64,000 nucleotides of DNA from Streptomyces tubercidicus (GTDB lineage: Bacteria > Actinomycetota > Actinomycetes > Streptomycetales > Streptomycetaceae), in contig NZ_CP114205.1 of NCBI RefSeq assembly GCF_027497495.1, positions 6,572,001 to 6,636,000 on the forward strand. Reading direction: 5' to 3'. Under the pieces are notes generated by a model. It was not told the origin of the DNA, did no database searches, and was given only the letters and a program-made list of their open reading frames with translations. A program made the translations under genes and the position numbers. How positions within the stretch are numbered: the stretch's first letter is position 1; each line of letters starts with the position of its first letter. This document shows positions 50,463-59,415 of this stretch, piece by piece.

Positions 50463-51725
50463 GTGGACGAGAGCGGGAAGTCGCAGGACCCCGAGGAGTC
50501 CGTGCGGTCCCAGCCGCCCGAGCCGCCCGAGCAGAAGAACGCACCCAAGGGACCCACCCCGGGCAAGAAGAGGAGCGGCGGCGGCATCCTGATGGGCCGT
50601 CCCTTCGGCGTGCCCGTCTACGTGGCACCCAGCTGGTTCCTGGTCGCCGCCCTGATCACCTGGGTCTTCGGCGGCCAGCTGGAACGCGTACTGCCCGAGC
50701 TCGGCGGCGCCCGCTATCTGGTCTCGCTCTTCTTCGCCGTCGCCTTCTACGCCTCGGTGCTCATCCACGAGCTGGCCCACACCGTCGCCGCGCTCCGCTT
50801 CAAGCTCCCCGTACGCCGCATCCAGCTGCAGTTCTTCGGCGGCGTCTCGGAGATCGAGAAGGAGACCGAGACCCCCGGCAGGGAGTTCGTCCTCGCCTTC
50901 GTCGGCCCGCTGCTCTCCCTCGTCCTCGCCGGGGTCTTCTACGCCGGTATGCAGCTGGTCGAACCCGGGACCATCCCCGGGGTCCTGCTCGCCGGCCTGA
51001 TGTTCTCCAACCTCATCGTCGCGGTCTTCAACCTGCTGCCCGGCCTCCCGCTGGACGGCGGCCGGATGCTGCGCGCCCTGGTCTGGAAGATCACCGGCAG
51101 GCCCATGAGCGGCACCATCGCCGCCGCCTGGGTCGGCCGCGCGCTCGCCGTCACCGTCCTCATCGGACTGCCGCTGCTCACCCACACCGGCGCCCTCGGC
51201 AGCGCCCGCCCCGAGATCGGCGGCGCCGACTCGCTCACCGACGCGCTGCTCGCCGCGATCCTCGCCGCCATCATCTGGACCGGCGCCGGCAACAGCCTGC
51301 GGATGGCCCGGCTGCGCGAACGCCTCCCCGACCTCACCGCCCGCACCCTGACCCGGCGCGCCGTCCCCGTCGAGACCGACACCCCGCTCTCCGAGGCACT
51401 GCGCCGCGCCAACGACGCCGGCGCCAGCGCCCTGGTCGTCGTCGACCGCCAGGGCACCCCCACCGCCCTCGTCCGCGAGGCCGCCATCGTCGGCGTCCCC
51501 GACCACCGCCGCCCCTGGGTCCCCGTCGGCACCCTCGCCCAGGACCTCAAGGACGGCATGCGGGTCTCCGCCGAACTCGCCGGCGAAGACCTCCTGGAAT
51601 ACCTGCGGGCCACCCCCGCCACCGAATACCTCGTCATCGAGGACACCGGCGAGATCTACGGCGTCCTGTCCACCGGCGACGTCGAGCGCGCCTTCGTCTC
51701 CGCCATGGCCCGGAAGGTTGCCTAA
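50463..51725 (+). CDS. Site-2 protease (M50) with CBS domains
   Basis: A 420-residue membrane metalloprotease. The N-terminal 45 residues are polar. Several hydrophobic helices follow with the zinc motif HELAH (102-106) and the second-ligand motif NLLPGLPLDGGR. The C-terminal soluble part (about 290-415) reads as two CBS domains (DTPLSEALRRANDAGASALVV, GVLSTGDVERAF) that may sense nucleotides. Family members cut membrane-bound anti-sigma factors and other proteins; the target here is unknown. The GTG follows GAGGGG. Confidence 0.92.
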   Translation: MDESGKSQDPEESVRSQPPEPPEQKNAPKGPTPGKKRSGGGILMGRPFGVPVYVAPSWFLVAALITWVFGGQLERVLPELGGARYLVSLFFAVAFYASVLIHELAHTVAALRFKLPVRRIQLQFFGGVSEIEKETETPGREFVLAFVGPLLSLVLAGVFYAGMQLVEPGTIPGVLLAGLMFSNLIVAVFNLLPGLPLDGGRMLRALVWKITGRPMSGTIAAAWVGRALAVTVLIGLPLLTHTGALGSARPEIGGADSLTDALLAAILAAIIWTGAGNSLRMARLRERLPDLTARTLTRRAVPVETDTPLSEALRRANDAGASALVVVDRQGTPTALVREAAIVGVPDHRRPWVPVGTLAQDLKDGMRVSAELAGEDLLEYLRATPATEYLVIEDTGEIYGVLSTGDVERAFVSAMARKVA

Positions 51726-51808
51726 TAAGGGCTCGGTTCGCCTCCGGGGGCACTCGCCAGGGGCGCCCACTGGTCCGGGGCGCCCCGGCGGGCCGGTAGG
51801 CTGGTCAC

Positions 51809-52735
51809 ATGTCCGAACCGACCGGTGCCGCCCGCCGTCGCGGGCCCTTCAAGGTCGGGGACCAGGTCCAGCTCACCGACCCCAAGGGACGCCACTACAC
51901 CTTCACGCTCGAAGAGGGAAAAAGCTTCCACACCCACAAGGGAGCCTTCCCCCACGACGAGCTGATCGGTGCTCCCGAGGGCAGCGTTGTCCGTACCACC
52001 GGGAACGTCGCCTACCTCGCGCTGCGCCCGCTGCTCCCCGACTACGTCCTGTCCATGCCCCGCGGCGCCGCCGTGGTCTACCCCAAGGACGCGGGGCAGA
52101 TCCTGGCGATGGCCGACATCTTCCCCGGCGCCCGCGTCGTCGAGGCCGGTGTGGGCTCCGGCTCGCTCAGCAGCTTCCTGCTGCGCGCCATCGGCGACGA
52201 CGGCATGCTGCACTCCTACGAGCGCCGCGCCGACTTCGCCGAGATCGCCACGCAGAACGTGGAGCGCTACTTCGGCGGTCCGCACCCCGCATGGACCCTC
52301 ACCGTCGGTGACCTCCAGGACAACCTCTCCGACACCGAGGTCGACCGCGTCATCCTCGACATGCTCGCCCCCTGGGAGTGCCTGGAGGCCGTCTCCAAGG
52401 CCCTGGTCCCCGGCGGCATCCTCTGCGCCTACGTCGCCACGACGACGCAGATGGCCCGCACCGTCGAGGCGATCCGCGAGCACGGCACCTTCAACGAGCC
52501 GTCGGCCTGGGAAACCATGGTCCGCACCTGGCACGTCGAGGGCCTGGCCGTCCGCCCCGACCACCGCATGATCGGCCACACCGGCTTCCTGCTGACCGCC
52601 CGCCGCCTCGCCGACGGCGTCGAGCCCCCGCTGCGCCGCCGCCGCCCGGCCAAGGGCGCGTACGGCGACGACTACACCGGCCCCGGCAAGGACGCGGCAG
52701 CGGCCTCCGGAGGCGGCTCCGCCGACCGCGGCTGA
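51809..52735 (+). CDS. trmI: tRNA (adenine-58-N1)-methyltransferase TrmI
   Basis: A 308-residue SAM-dependent methyltransferase that modifies A58 (and in some species A57) in the T arm of tRNAs. It has an N-terminal beta domain (FKVGDQVQLTDPKGRHYTFTL), SAM motif I VVEAGVGSGSLSSFLL, VDRVILDMLAPWECLEAV and the family end. The tail is disordered. It occupies the usual actinobacterial position near the proteasome locus. Confidence 0.93.
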   Translation: MSEPTGAARRRGPFKVGDQVQLTDPKGRHYTFTLEEGKSFHTHKGAFPHDELIGAPEGSVVRTTGNVAYLALRPLLPDYVLSMPRGAAVVYPKDAGQILAMADIFPGARVVEAGVGSGSLSSFLLRAIGDDGMLHSYERRADFAEIATQNVERYFGGPHPAWTLTVGDLQDNLSDTEVDRVILDMLAPWECLEAVSKALVPGGILCAYVATTTQMARTVEAIREHGTFNEPSAWETMVRTWHVEGLAVRPDHRMIGHTGFLLTARRLADGVEPPLRRRRPAKGAYGDDYTGPGKDAAAASGGGSADRG

Positions 52736-52950
52736 CCCTCCAGAACCGGCCACCGAACCACCAGGCGCCGCCGACGAGTTCCCGCACGGGAATCCGCCGG
52801 CGGCGCCGCTGCGTATCCACCCCGGATGCACCCCCGATCTGCCCCGGATCCGCACCGAAAACTCCGGCCCCGCTGGTTCCTGGCCGCCCCCTCCTGTGGA
52901 ACGATGCTGCACACTCCCACCGGCACAGCACTTCACAGGAGTTACCCCGC

Positions 52951-53532
52951 GTGCAGCCCATGGCAGGCCAGGACCTCTTGCACACCCAGCCGCGCCCCAT
53001 GCACTGGCTCGCCACCGCCACCGCCATCTCGGCGGTCGTCGCGGCCGCCTCCTTCATCCAGCCCCCCGACGCCACGGCCACGAGCGCCCGCGACGCCACC
53101 GGCCGGCACCCCGCCACCGCCCCCGACCCGGGCAAGGTGACCTTTCCGGTCGACTGCGGCCCCAACCGCCTCGACGTGGTGAAAAAGGCCTCCGGAGACC
53201 TGGACGGGGACGGTACGGCCGAGACCGTCGCGGTGGTCCGCTGCCACAGCGGAATGGGCTCCCCGCCCAGCGGCGTCTACGTCCTCGCCCAGCCGTCCGA
53301 GCGCCGGGCCGCCCCCCGGATCGTGGCGACACTCCTCGCGCCCGCGCAGCAGCGCAGCGTCCAAACCCTCACTATCAAGGATGGCGCGATCTCGGGGGCG
53401 GTCCTGGGTTACTCCACGCGCGACGTCCCGCGCTGCTGCCCGGACGTGCGCAAGAGCCTCAAGTGGCAATGGAAGGGCGGGAAGTTCGTCCAGAGCGAAC
53501 TCCCCGCCTCCGTGAGCACCCGCCGCGTCTGA
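52951..53532 (+). CDS. Secreted hypothetical protein
   Basis: A 193-residue protein with an N-terminal hydrophobic helix (LATATAISAVVAAASFI), probably a signal or anchor, a short low-complexity stretch, then a globular domain with GDLDGDGTAETVAVVRC, an FG-GAP/EF-hand-like calcium-binding pattern, and four Cys (two as RCCPDV) that could form disulphides outside the cell. The GTG at 52951 follows AGGAG at 9 nt; the ATG five codons later is possible. No named family is recognised. Confidence 0.7.
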   Translation: MQPMAGQDLLHTQPRPMHWLATATAISAVVAAASFIQPPDATATSARDATGRHPATAPDPGKVTFPVDCGPNRLDVVKKASGDLDGDGTAETVAVVRCHSGMGSPPSGVYVLAQPSERRAAPRIVATLLAPAQQRSVQTLTIKDGAISGAVLGYSTRDVPRCCPDVRKSLKWQWKGGKFVQSELPASVSTRRV

Positions 53533-53579
53533 CCGGTCACACGGGGTGCCCGCGCCGGCCGCGTTCCGCTCCGGTGGGG

Positions 53580-53873
53580 CTACTCCGCGTCCGGGCCGTA
53601 GACCTCGACGAGGTCCTGGACGCGGCGGACGTGGATGCAGTCCCCGGGGCACTCCTTCGCGGAGTCCCGCACGTCATTGAGCAGCTTCAGCGGGACGGGC
53701 GTTGTCGCCCCCTTGTCCTGCAGCAGCTCGTCCTCGGCGCTCTTCACATAGGCCAGACCGTCGATGTCGAGCTCGAAGACCTCCGGCGCGTACTGCGCAC
53801 AGATGCCGTCCCCGGTGCACAGATCCTGGTCGATCCACACTTCCAGCTCTGGGGCTTCGTCCTGCGCGGTCAT
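53580..53873 (-). CDS. [3Fe-4S]-type ferredoxin
   Basis: A 97-residue electron carrier. The cluster motif is Cys19-Thr-Gly-Asp22-Gly-Ile-Cys25, with Asp in the second cysteine position, and a distal CPGDC (Cys75, Cys79), typical of actinobacterial [3Fe-4S] ferredoxins that often serve cytochromes P450. It diverges from arc. No P450 gene is adjacent, so its partner is elsewhere. Gene length is normal for the family. Confidence 0.9.
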   Translation of the reverse strand: MTAQDEAPELEVWIDQDLCTGDGICAQYAPEVFELDIDGLAYVKSAEDELLQDKGATTPVPLKLLNDVRDSAKECPGDCIHVRRVQDLVEVYGPDAE

Positions 53874-54058
53874 CTCGCCTGCCGTTCCTGCGTACGTGAA
53901 CCGTTTTTGTCTAAGTGGCGCCAGCCCTGACGGGTGTTGACCAAGTCGACGATACAACCGCTCGCTTTCCGATGTTGTTGGGTGGGTATTCCCTTGGGGT
54001 GAGGACGTGCGCAAGGGTGAAGATCGGACACGCCCCGACAGTCTTTTCGATCTAGGGG

Positions 54059-54086
54059 TTTCAACCTGCACCGGCCCAGGTAGGGT
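54059..54086 (+). promoter_or_regulatory. Candidate arc promoter
   Basis: TTTCAA (54059-54064) and TAGGGT (54081-54086), spaced 16 bp, resemble a HrdB-type promoter 36 bp before the arc start. The remaining divergent region (53874-54058) shows no gene. Confidence 0.4.
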
Positions 54087-54122
54087 CAGGAAGCGTCCAG
54101 CTCCTTGGAGGAGGTGAGGACC

Positions 54123-55889
54123 GTGGCAGCCCACGACGACGACATCAACCGCGGCATCCGGCCGGGGCGGGGGTCTGAAGATCCCGCCGGCCAGGTTGCC
54201 TATCTTGAGCAGGAGATCGCCGTCCTGCGACGCAAGCTCGCCGACTCTCCGCGTCACACGAGGATTCTCGAAGAGCGGATCGTCGAGCTGCAGACCAACC
54301 TGGCCGGCGTCTCGGCGCAGAACGAGCGTCTCGCCAATACTCTCCGCGAGGCCCGCGACCAGATCGTCGCCCTGAAGGAAGAAGTCGACCGGCTCGCGCA
54401 GCCGCCGGCCGGCTTCGGCGTCTTCCTGCAGACGAACGATGACGGCACGGTCGACATTTTCACCGGAGGCAGAAAGCTCCGGGTGAATGTCAGCCCCAGC
54501 GTGGAGACCGAGGACCTCAGGCGCGGCCAAGAGGTCATGCTCAATGAAGCGCTCAACGTGGTCGAGGCCATGGAGTTCGAGAGCGCCGGCGACATCGTCA
54601 CCCTCAAGGAGATCCTTGAGGACGGCGAGCGCGCCCTGGTGATCGGGCACACCGACGAGGAGCGGGTGGTGAGGCTCGCCGAGCCACTGCTGGACATCAC
54701 CATCCGCCCCGGCGACGCCCTGCTCCTCGAACCCCGCTCCGGCTACGTCTACGAAGTCATCCCGAAGAGCGAGGTCGAGGAACTCGTCCTCGAAGAGGTC
54801 CCGGACATCGACTACACCAAGATCGGCGGTCTGGGCGGCCAGATCGAACTGATCCGGGACGCGGTCGAGCTTCCGTACCTCTACCCCGACCTCTTCAAGG
54901 AGCACGAACTCCGCCCGCCCAAGGGCGTCTTGCTCTACGGCCCACCCGGCTGCGGCAAGACACTCATCGCCAAGGCGGTCGCCAACTCCCTTGCCAAGAA
55001 GGTCGCCGAGGTGACCGGGCAGCCCGCGGGGAAGAGCTTCTTCCTCAACATCAAGGGCCCCGAGCTGCTCAACAAGTACGTCGGCGAGACGGAGCGGCAC
55101 ATCCGGCTGGTCTTCCAGCGCGCCAGGGAAAAGGCGAGCGAGGGCACCCCCGTCATCGTCTTCTTCGACGAGATGGACTCCCTCTTCCGCACCCGGGGAT
55201 CCGGCGTCAGCTCGGACGTGGAGAACACCATCGTCCCGCAGCTGCTCTCCGAGATCGACGGTGTCGAGGGCCTCGAAAACGTGATCGTGATCGGCGCCTC
55301 CAACCGTGAGGACATGATCGACCCGGCGATCCTGCGCCCCGGCCGTCTCGACGTGAAAATCAAGATCGAGCGCCCGGACGCGGAGGCCGCCAAGGACATC
55401 TTCTCGAAGTACCTCACGGACAGGCTCCCGCTGCACTCCGACGATCTCGCCGAACACGGCGATTCGCGGAAGGCCGCGGTCAGCGGAATGATCCAGTCGG
55501 TCGTCGAGCAGATGTATGCGGAATCCGAGGAAAATCGCTTCCTGGAGGTCACCTATGCCAATGGTGACAAGGAAGTCCTCTACTTCAAGGACTTCAACTC
55601 CGGTGCGATGATCGAAAACATCGTAGGACGCGCAAAGAAGATGGCCATCAAGGCCTTCCTGGAACACAATCAGAAGGGGCTTCGGGTTTCCCACCTCCTC
55701 CAGGCCTGCGTGGATGAGTTCAAGGAGAACGAGGACCTGCCCAACACCACCAATCCGGACGACTGGGCCCGGATCTCCGGCAAGAAGGGCGAGCGGATCG
55801 TCTACATCCGTACGCTGGTCACCGGAAAGCAGGGCGCCGACACCGGTCGCTCCATCGATACGGTGGCGAATACCGGCCAATACCTGTAA
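54123..55889 (+). CDS. arc: Proteasomal AAA ATPase ARC (Mpa)
   Basis: A 588-residue ring ATPase that unfolds pupylated proteins and feeds them into the 20S proteasome. An N-terminal coiled coil (about 20-95) binds Pup. OB-like domains follow, then the AAA module with Walker A GPPGCGKT (about 273-280) and Walker B VFFDEMDSL (about 346-354). The C-terminus ends GQYL, the motif that docks the proteasome. The GTG at 54123 follows GGAGGAGG; a TTG six codons upstream is possible. The next genes are dop and pup. Confidence 0.97.
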   Translation: MAAHDDDINRGIRPGRGSEDPAGQVAYLEQEIAVLRRKLADSPRHTRILEERIVELQTNLAGVSAQNERLANTLREARDQIVALKEEVDRLAQPPAGFGVFLQTNDDGTVDIFTGGRKLRVNVSPSVETEDLRRGQEVMLNEALNVVEAMEFESAGDIVTLKEILEDGERALVIGHTDEERVVRLAEPLLDITIRPGDALLLEPRSGYVYEVIPKSEVEELVLEEVPDIDYTKIGGLGGQIELIRDAVELPYLYPDLFKEHELRPPKGVLLYGPPGCGKTLIAKAVANSLAKKVAEVTGQPAGKSFFLNIKGPELLNKYVGETERHIRLVFQRAREKASEGTPVIVFFDEMDSLFRTRGSGVSSDVENTIVPQLLSEIDGVEGLENVIVIGASNREDMIDPAILRPGRLDVKIKIERPDAEAAKDIFSKYLTDRLPLHSDDLAEHGDSRKAAVSGMIQSVVEQMYAESEENRFLEVTYANGDKEVLYFKDFNSGAMIENIVGRAKKMAIKAFLEHNQKGLRVSHLLQACVDEFKENEDLPNTTNPDDWARISGKKGERIVYIRTLVTGKQGADTGRSIDTVANTGQYL

Positions 55890-55897
55890 CACCGCTC

Positions 55898-55944
55898 TCC
55901 GGCTGCGGATGTCCTGCACGGGGCGTCCGCAGCCGGACGTTTTT
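55898..55944 (+). terminator. arc terminator
   Basis: TCCGGCTGCGGA (55898-55909) pairs perfectly with TCCGCAGCCGGA (55926-55937) and is followed by CGTTTTT, a textbook intrinsic terminator. dop therefore needs its own promoter. Confidence 0.85.
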
Positions 55945-56056
55945 CCGGGGGCGCCAGAGCCGCACCCCATAAGGGCGCGGTGAAACAGGGAAAACCGGAC
56001 TGGAGCAATGACTGTAATGATCTCCCCAGCGCCGCAGAGGCGTTCTAGGCTCTTCG

Positions 56057-56118
56057 GTACCGCTGCGTCACGCTGTGCGGGCGTGGGGCACGCACAGGGA
56101 CCGGAAGCGCAGCGGTAC
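56057..56118 (+). promoter_or_regulatory. Large two-tier hairpin in the dop leader
   Basis: GTACCGCTGCG (56057-56067) pairs with CGCAGCGGTAC (56108-56118). Inside the loop TGTGCG (56074-56079) pairs with CGCACA (56091-56096). It lies between the arc terminator and dop. It could be a structured leader RNA or a dimeric regulator site. Confidence 0.5.
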
Positions 56119-56165
56119 TTGAGCGCCGACCCCATCCGGGGGCGCCGCCGGGCTAGGAGGGCCGC

Positions 56166-57677
56166 ATGACCGTACGGCGAGTAATGGGAATCGAGACGGA
56201 GTACGGGATCTCCGTCCCCGGTCACCCGAACGCCAATGCCATGCTCACCTCGTCCCAGGTCGTCAACGCCTACGCGGCCGCGATGCACCGGGCACGCCGT
56301 GCCCGCTGGGACTTCGAGGAGGAGAACCCGCTGCGGGACGCCCGCGGGTTTGACCTCGCACGGGAAAACGCCGACTCCAGCCAGCTCACGGACGAGGACA
56401 TCGGCCTGGCCAATGTGATCCTCACCAACGGAGCCCGGCTCTACGTCGACCACGCACACCCCGAATACAGCGCCCCCGAGGTCACCAATCCGCGCGACGC
56501 GGTCCTGTGGGACAAGGCCGGCGAGCGGATCATGGCCGAGGCCGCCGAACGGGCCGCCCAGGTCCCCGGCGCCCAGCCCATCCACCTCTACAAGAACAAC
56601 ACCGACAACAAAGGCGCCTCCTACGGCACGCACGAGAACTACCTGATGAAACGGGAGACCCCGTTCTCGGACATCGTCCGGCACCTGACGCCCTTCTTCG
56701 TCTCCCGCCAGGTGGTCACCGGCGCCGGCCGGGTCGGTATCGGCCAGGACGGCCACGAGCACGGCTTCCAGCTCAGCCAGCGCGCCGACTACTTCGAGGT
56801 GGAGGTCGGCCTGGAGACGACGCTCAAGCGGCCGATTATCAACACCCGCGACGAACCGCACGCGGACGCGGAGAAGTACCGCCGGCTCCATGTGATCATC
56901 GGCGACGCCAACCTCTCCGAGATCTCGACCTATCTGAAGCTGGGCACCACCTCGCTGGTGCTCTCCATGATCGAGGACGGCTTCATCGCCGTCGATCTGG
57001 CCGTCGACCAGCCCGTCCGTACCCTCCACCAGGTCTCCCACGACCCCGGCCTGCAACACCTGATCACGCTCCGCAGCGGCCGCACCCTCACCGGCGTCCA
57101 GCTCCAGATGGAGTACTTCGAGCTGGCCCGCAAATACGTCGAGGACCGTTACGGAGCGGATGCGGACGATCAGACCAAGGACGTCCTGACCAGGTGGGAG
57201 GACGTGCTCGGCCGGCTGGAGAACGATCCGATGAGCCTGTCCGGCGAGCTGGACTGGGTCGCCAAGCGGGAGCTCATGGAGGGCTACCGGCGCCGTGACG
57301 GCCTGGACTGGGACGCGGCGCGGCTGCACCTCATCGACCTGCAGTACGCCGATGTGCGTCCCGACAAGGGCCTGTACAACCGTCTGGCGGCCCGCGGCAA
57401 GATGAAGCGCCTCCTGGACGAGCCGGACGTCACCCGGGCGGAGCAGAAGCCCCCGGAGGACACCAGGGCGTACTTCCGGGGCCGCTGCCTGGAGCAGTAC
57501 GCGGACGACGTCGCGGCCGCCTCATGGGATTCGGTCATTTTCGACCTGCCCGGTCGTGACTCCCTGCAACGGGTGCCCACACTGGAGCCGCTGCGGGGGA
57601 CCCGTAAGCACGTCAAGGAGCTCCTTGACCGCTGCCGTACTGCAGAGGAGCTGGTCAGGACGCTCTCCGGTCGCTGA
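56166..57677 (+). CDS. dop: Depupylase/deamidase of Pup, Dop
   Basis: A 503-residue glutamine-synthetase-like enzyme. The N-terminus MGIETEYGIS begins the ATP/Mg site; LYVDHAHPEYSAPE, LYKNNTDNKGASYGTHENYL and IINTRDEPHADAEKYRRLHV match the Dop/PafA family, with the Dop-loop region after residue 40. Dop removes Pup from substrates and, where Pup ends in Gln, deamidates it. Here Pup already ends in Glu, so depupylation should be the main role. AGGAGG precedes the ATG. The gene is separated from arc by a terminator. Confidence 0.96.
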   Translation: MTVRRVMGIETEYGISVPGHPNANAMLTSSQVVNAYAAAMHRARRARWDFEEENPLRDARGFDLARENADSSQLTDEDIGLANVILTNGARLYVDHAHPEYSAPEVTNPRDAVLWDKAGERIMAEAAERAAQVPGAQPIHLYKNNTDNKGASYGTHENYLMKRETPFSDIVRHLTPFFVSRQVVTGAGRVGIGQDGHEHGFQLSQRADYFEVEVGLETTLKRPIINTRDEPHADAEKYRRLHVIIGDANLSEISTYLKLGTTSLVLSMIEDGFIAVDLAVDQPVRTLHQVSHDPGLQHLITLRSGRTLTGVQLQMEYFELARKYVEDRYGADADDQTKDVLTRWEDVLGRLENDPMSLSGELDWVAKRELMEGYRRRDGLDWDAARLHLIDLQYADVRPDKGLYNRLAARGKMKRLLDEPDVTRAEQKPPEDTRAYFRGRCLEQYADDVAAASWDSVIFDLPGRDSLQRVPTLEPLRGTRKHVKELLDRCRTAEELVRTLSGR

Positions 57678-57779
57678 GCCGCGGCAGGTGCACGACAAAT
57701 TTCGTGGCGATCGGTGGCCGATCCGGGGCTGAAATCGTCGCGGGGCGGGAATCATCGAGGTGACTCCCGGGCGTTGCAG

Positions 57780-57812
57780 CAAGTGCAGGGCCGATGTCGG
57801 ACCCTGCTTGTA
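57780..57812 (+). repeat. Imperfect hairpin upstream of pup
   Basis: CAAGTGCAGGG near 57780 pairs with CCCTGCTTG near 57804, with one bulge, in the 190-bp gap between dop and pup. It may end part of the dop transcript or shape the pup leader. Confidence 0.4.
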
Positions 57813-57866
57813 GGGTCGGATCTTGAAGGTCACATCGAGCGGGGCGAACCGAGCGGGGTGAGGGAC

Positions 57867-58085
57867 ATGGCGACCAAGGACAGCGGCGGCGGACAGGCGA
57901 AGGCCACGCGTTCCACGGAAGAGGTCGAGGAGCAGACAGAGGACGCGCAGGCCTCGGAAGACCTCAAGGAACGCCAGGAGAAGTTGTCGGACGACGTGGA
58001 TTCCGTCCTGGACGAAATCGACGACGTGCTGGAGGAGAACGCAGAGGACTTCGTGCGGTCCTTCGTGCAAAAGGGCGGGGAGTAG
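57867..58085 (+). CDS. pup: Prokaryotic ubiquitin-like protein Pup
   Basis: A 72-residue, highly acidic, mostly disordered tag with a central helix (LSDDVDSVLDEIDDVLEENA) that binds the ARC coiled coil. The C-terminus is FVQKGGE: the last codon is GAG (Glu) before TAG. PafA attaches this Glu to substrate lysines. Many relatives encode GGQ and need Dop to deamidate the Gln; this form is ready for ligation. The ATG follows GAGGG. Confidence 0.96.
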   Translation: MATKDSGGGQAKATRSTEEVEEQTEDAQASEDLKERQEKLSDDVDSVLDEIDDVLEENAEDFVRSFVQKGGE

Positions 58086-58123
58086 GGCAGACCGGACATG
58101 GTCGATTCCGGGGGGCCGAAGCG

Positions 58124-58549
58124 TTGCGCGCGGTGCGGAAGGGAATGACCGCGCGCGGCCTTCGGGCGGCATCCGGAGATTCGATGGCCGCCAGGACCCA
58201 CCACGTCGCACCCCGGGAATTCGTCACGGCAGGCGTCCGCCGCAGCGGCGGGAATGCTGTCCGCGGAAATCCGGTCCGCAGGTCCCGGCGGGTACCGATG
58301 CCGCCGGGCGGGTGCGATGATCAAGGAGAGACCGGTATCCGCCCGATCCGTCTCCGGCCGGGCCCCGGGCAGGTGGATCACGCCCTCGATACGGGTAAGG
58401 TCCGAGACGTACGGTGCACCAACTGCAACTCCGCACTCGGCAAGTTGAGGGATGACCCCGACGCCATGCGCAGGGCCATCGCATATCTGGAAGGAAACGT
58501 GTGGAAGCCAATACTCGAAGCACCGGGCGTCTACCAGCTGCCTTCCTGA
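58124..58549 (+). pseudogene. Degenerate endonuclease VII-type relic
   Basis: An open frame between pup and prcB whose last 60 residues match the recombination endonuclease VII (HNH, zinc) family: VDH at 58373, TGKVRDVRCTNCNSALGKL with its Cys pair, and LEGNVWKPILEAPGVYQLPS at the end. The N-terminal zinc Cys pair and the usual His after VDH (here Ala-Leu) are missing, and the first 80 residues are not family-like. It probably derives from an intact gene that often sits here in Streptomyces. It overlaps the prcB start by 49 bp. It could still be expressed, but nuclease activity is unlikely. Confidence 0.55.
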
Positions 58550-59346
58550 CGCCTGGATCCTCGTCGTTCATGGATTTCCTCGGTGACCACTCGCCCGATC
58601 TGCTGCCGGGCAATCGCCCGCTGCCGCCGGTGCAGGGTGCCATCGAGGCGCCGCACGGCACGACGATCGTTGCCGCGGCGTTCCCCGGGGGCGTGGTGCT
58701 CGCCGGTGACCGGCGGGCGACCATGGGCAACGTCATTGCGCAGCGTGACATCGAGAAGGTTTTCCCGGCCGACGAGTATTCGGCGGTCGGTATCGCGGGC
58801 ACGGCAGGGCTCGCGGTGGAGATGGTCAAGCTCTTCCAGCTGGAGCTGGAGCACTTCGAGAAGGTCGAGGGTGCCCAACTCTCCCTGGAGGGCAAGGCGA
58901 ATCGTCTGTCGACGATGATTCGCAGCAATCTCGGGATGGCCATGCAGGGCCTGGCCGTGGTGCCGTTGTTCGCCGGCTATGACCTGGACCGCGAGAAGGG
59001 CCGTATCTTCTCGTACGACGTGACCGGCGGGCGCTCGGAAGAGCTGGGCTTCGCGGCGACGGGCTCCGGTTCGGTCTTCGCGCGCAGCTCCCTGAAGAAG
59101 CTCTTCCAGGAGGACTTCACGGAGGATCAGACCGTCATGGCCGTCGTCCAGGCGCTCTATGACGCCGCGGATGACGATTCGGCCACCGGCGGACCGGATA
59201 TGGCACGGCGGATCTATCCCATCGTCACCGTGATCACCGAGGACGGCTTCAGGAAGCTGACCGAGTCCGAGGTCGCGGAGGTGGCCCGTGCCATTTATGA
59301 GCGCCGCCTGGAGCAGCCCGACGGCCCGCGCGCCGCGCTGCTCTGA
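58501..59346 (+). CDS. prcB: 20S proteasome beta subunit
   Basis: A 281-residue precursor with a propeptide of about 53 residues. Self-cleavage before Thr54 (in HGTTIVAAAF) exposes the N-terminal nucleophile. AGDRRATMG, IAGTAGLA and FAATGSGSVFA are typical of beta subunits. It forms the inner catalytic rings of the barrel with PrcA. The GTG at 58501 follows GGAAGGAAAC and lies inside the endonuclease relic. A 69-bp gap leads to prcA. Confidence 0.96.
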   Translation: MEANTRSTGRLPAAFLTPGSSSFMDFLGDHSPDLLPGNRPLPPVQGAIEAPHGTTIVAAAFPGGVVLAGDRRATMGNVIAQRDIEKVFPADEYSAVGIAGTAGLAVEMVKLFQLELEHFEKVEGAQLSLEGKANRLSTMIRSNLGMAMQGLAVVPLFAGYDLDREKGRIFSYDVTGGRSEELGFAATGSGSVFARSSLKKLFQEDFTEDQTVMAVVQALYDAADDDSATGGPDMARRIYPIVTVITEDGFRKLTESEVAEVARAIYERRLEQPDGPRAALL

Positions 59347-59415
59347 CGGGACGGATGTTCCGCAATGCTCCCCCAGCTACCGAGAGAGCTCTTGACAGGA
59401 AGGGACGGATAGCCG

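Noticed and set aside
53874..57329. A very long minus-strand frame continuing upstream of the ferredoxin across arc and dop
   Set aside because: Only the first 97 codons from the ATG at 53873 are protein-like; the rest mirrors arc and dop.
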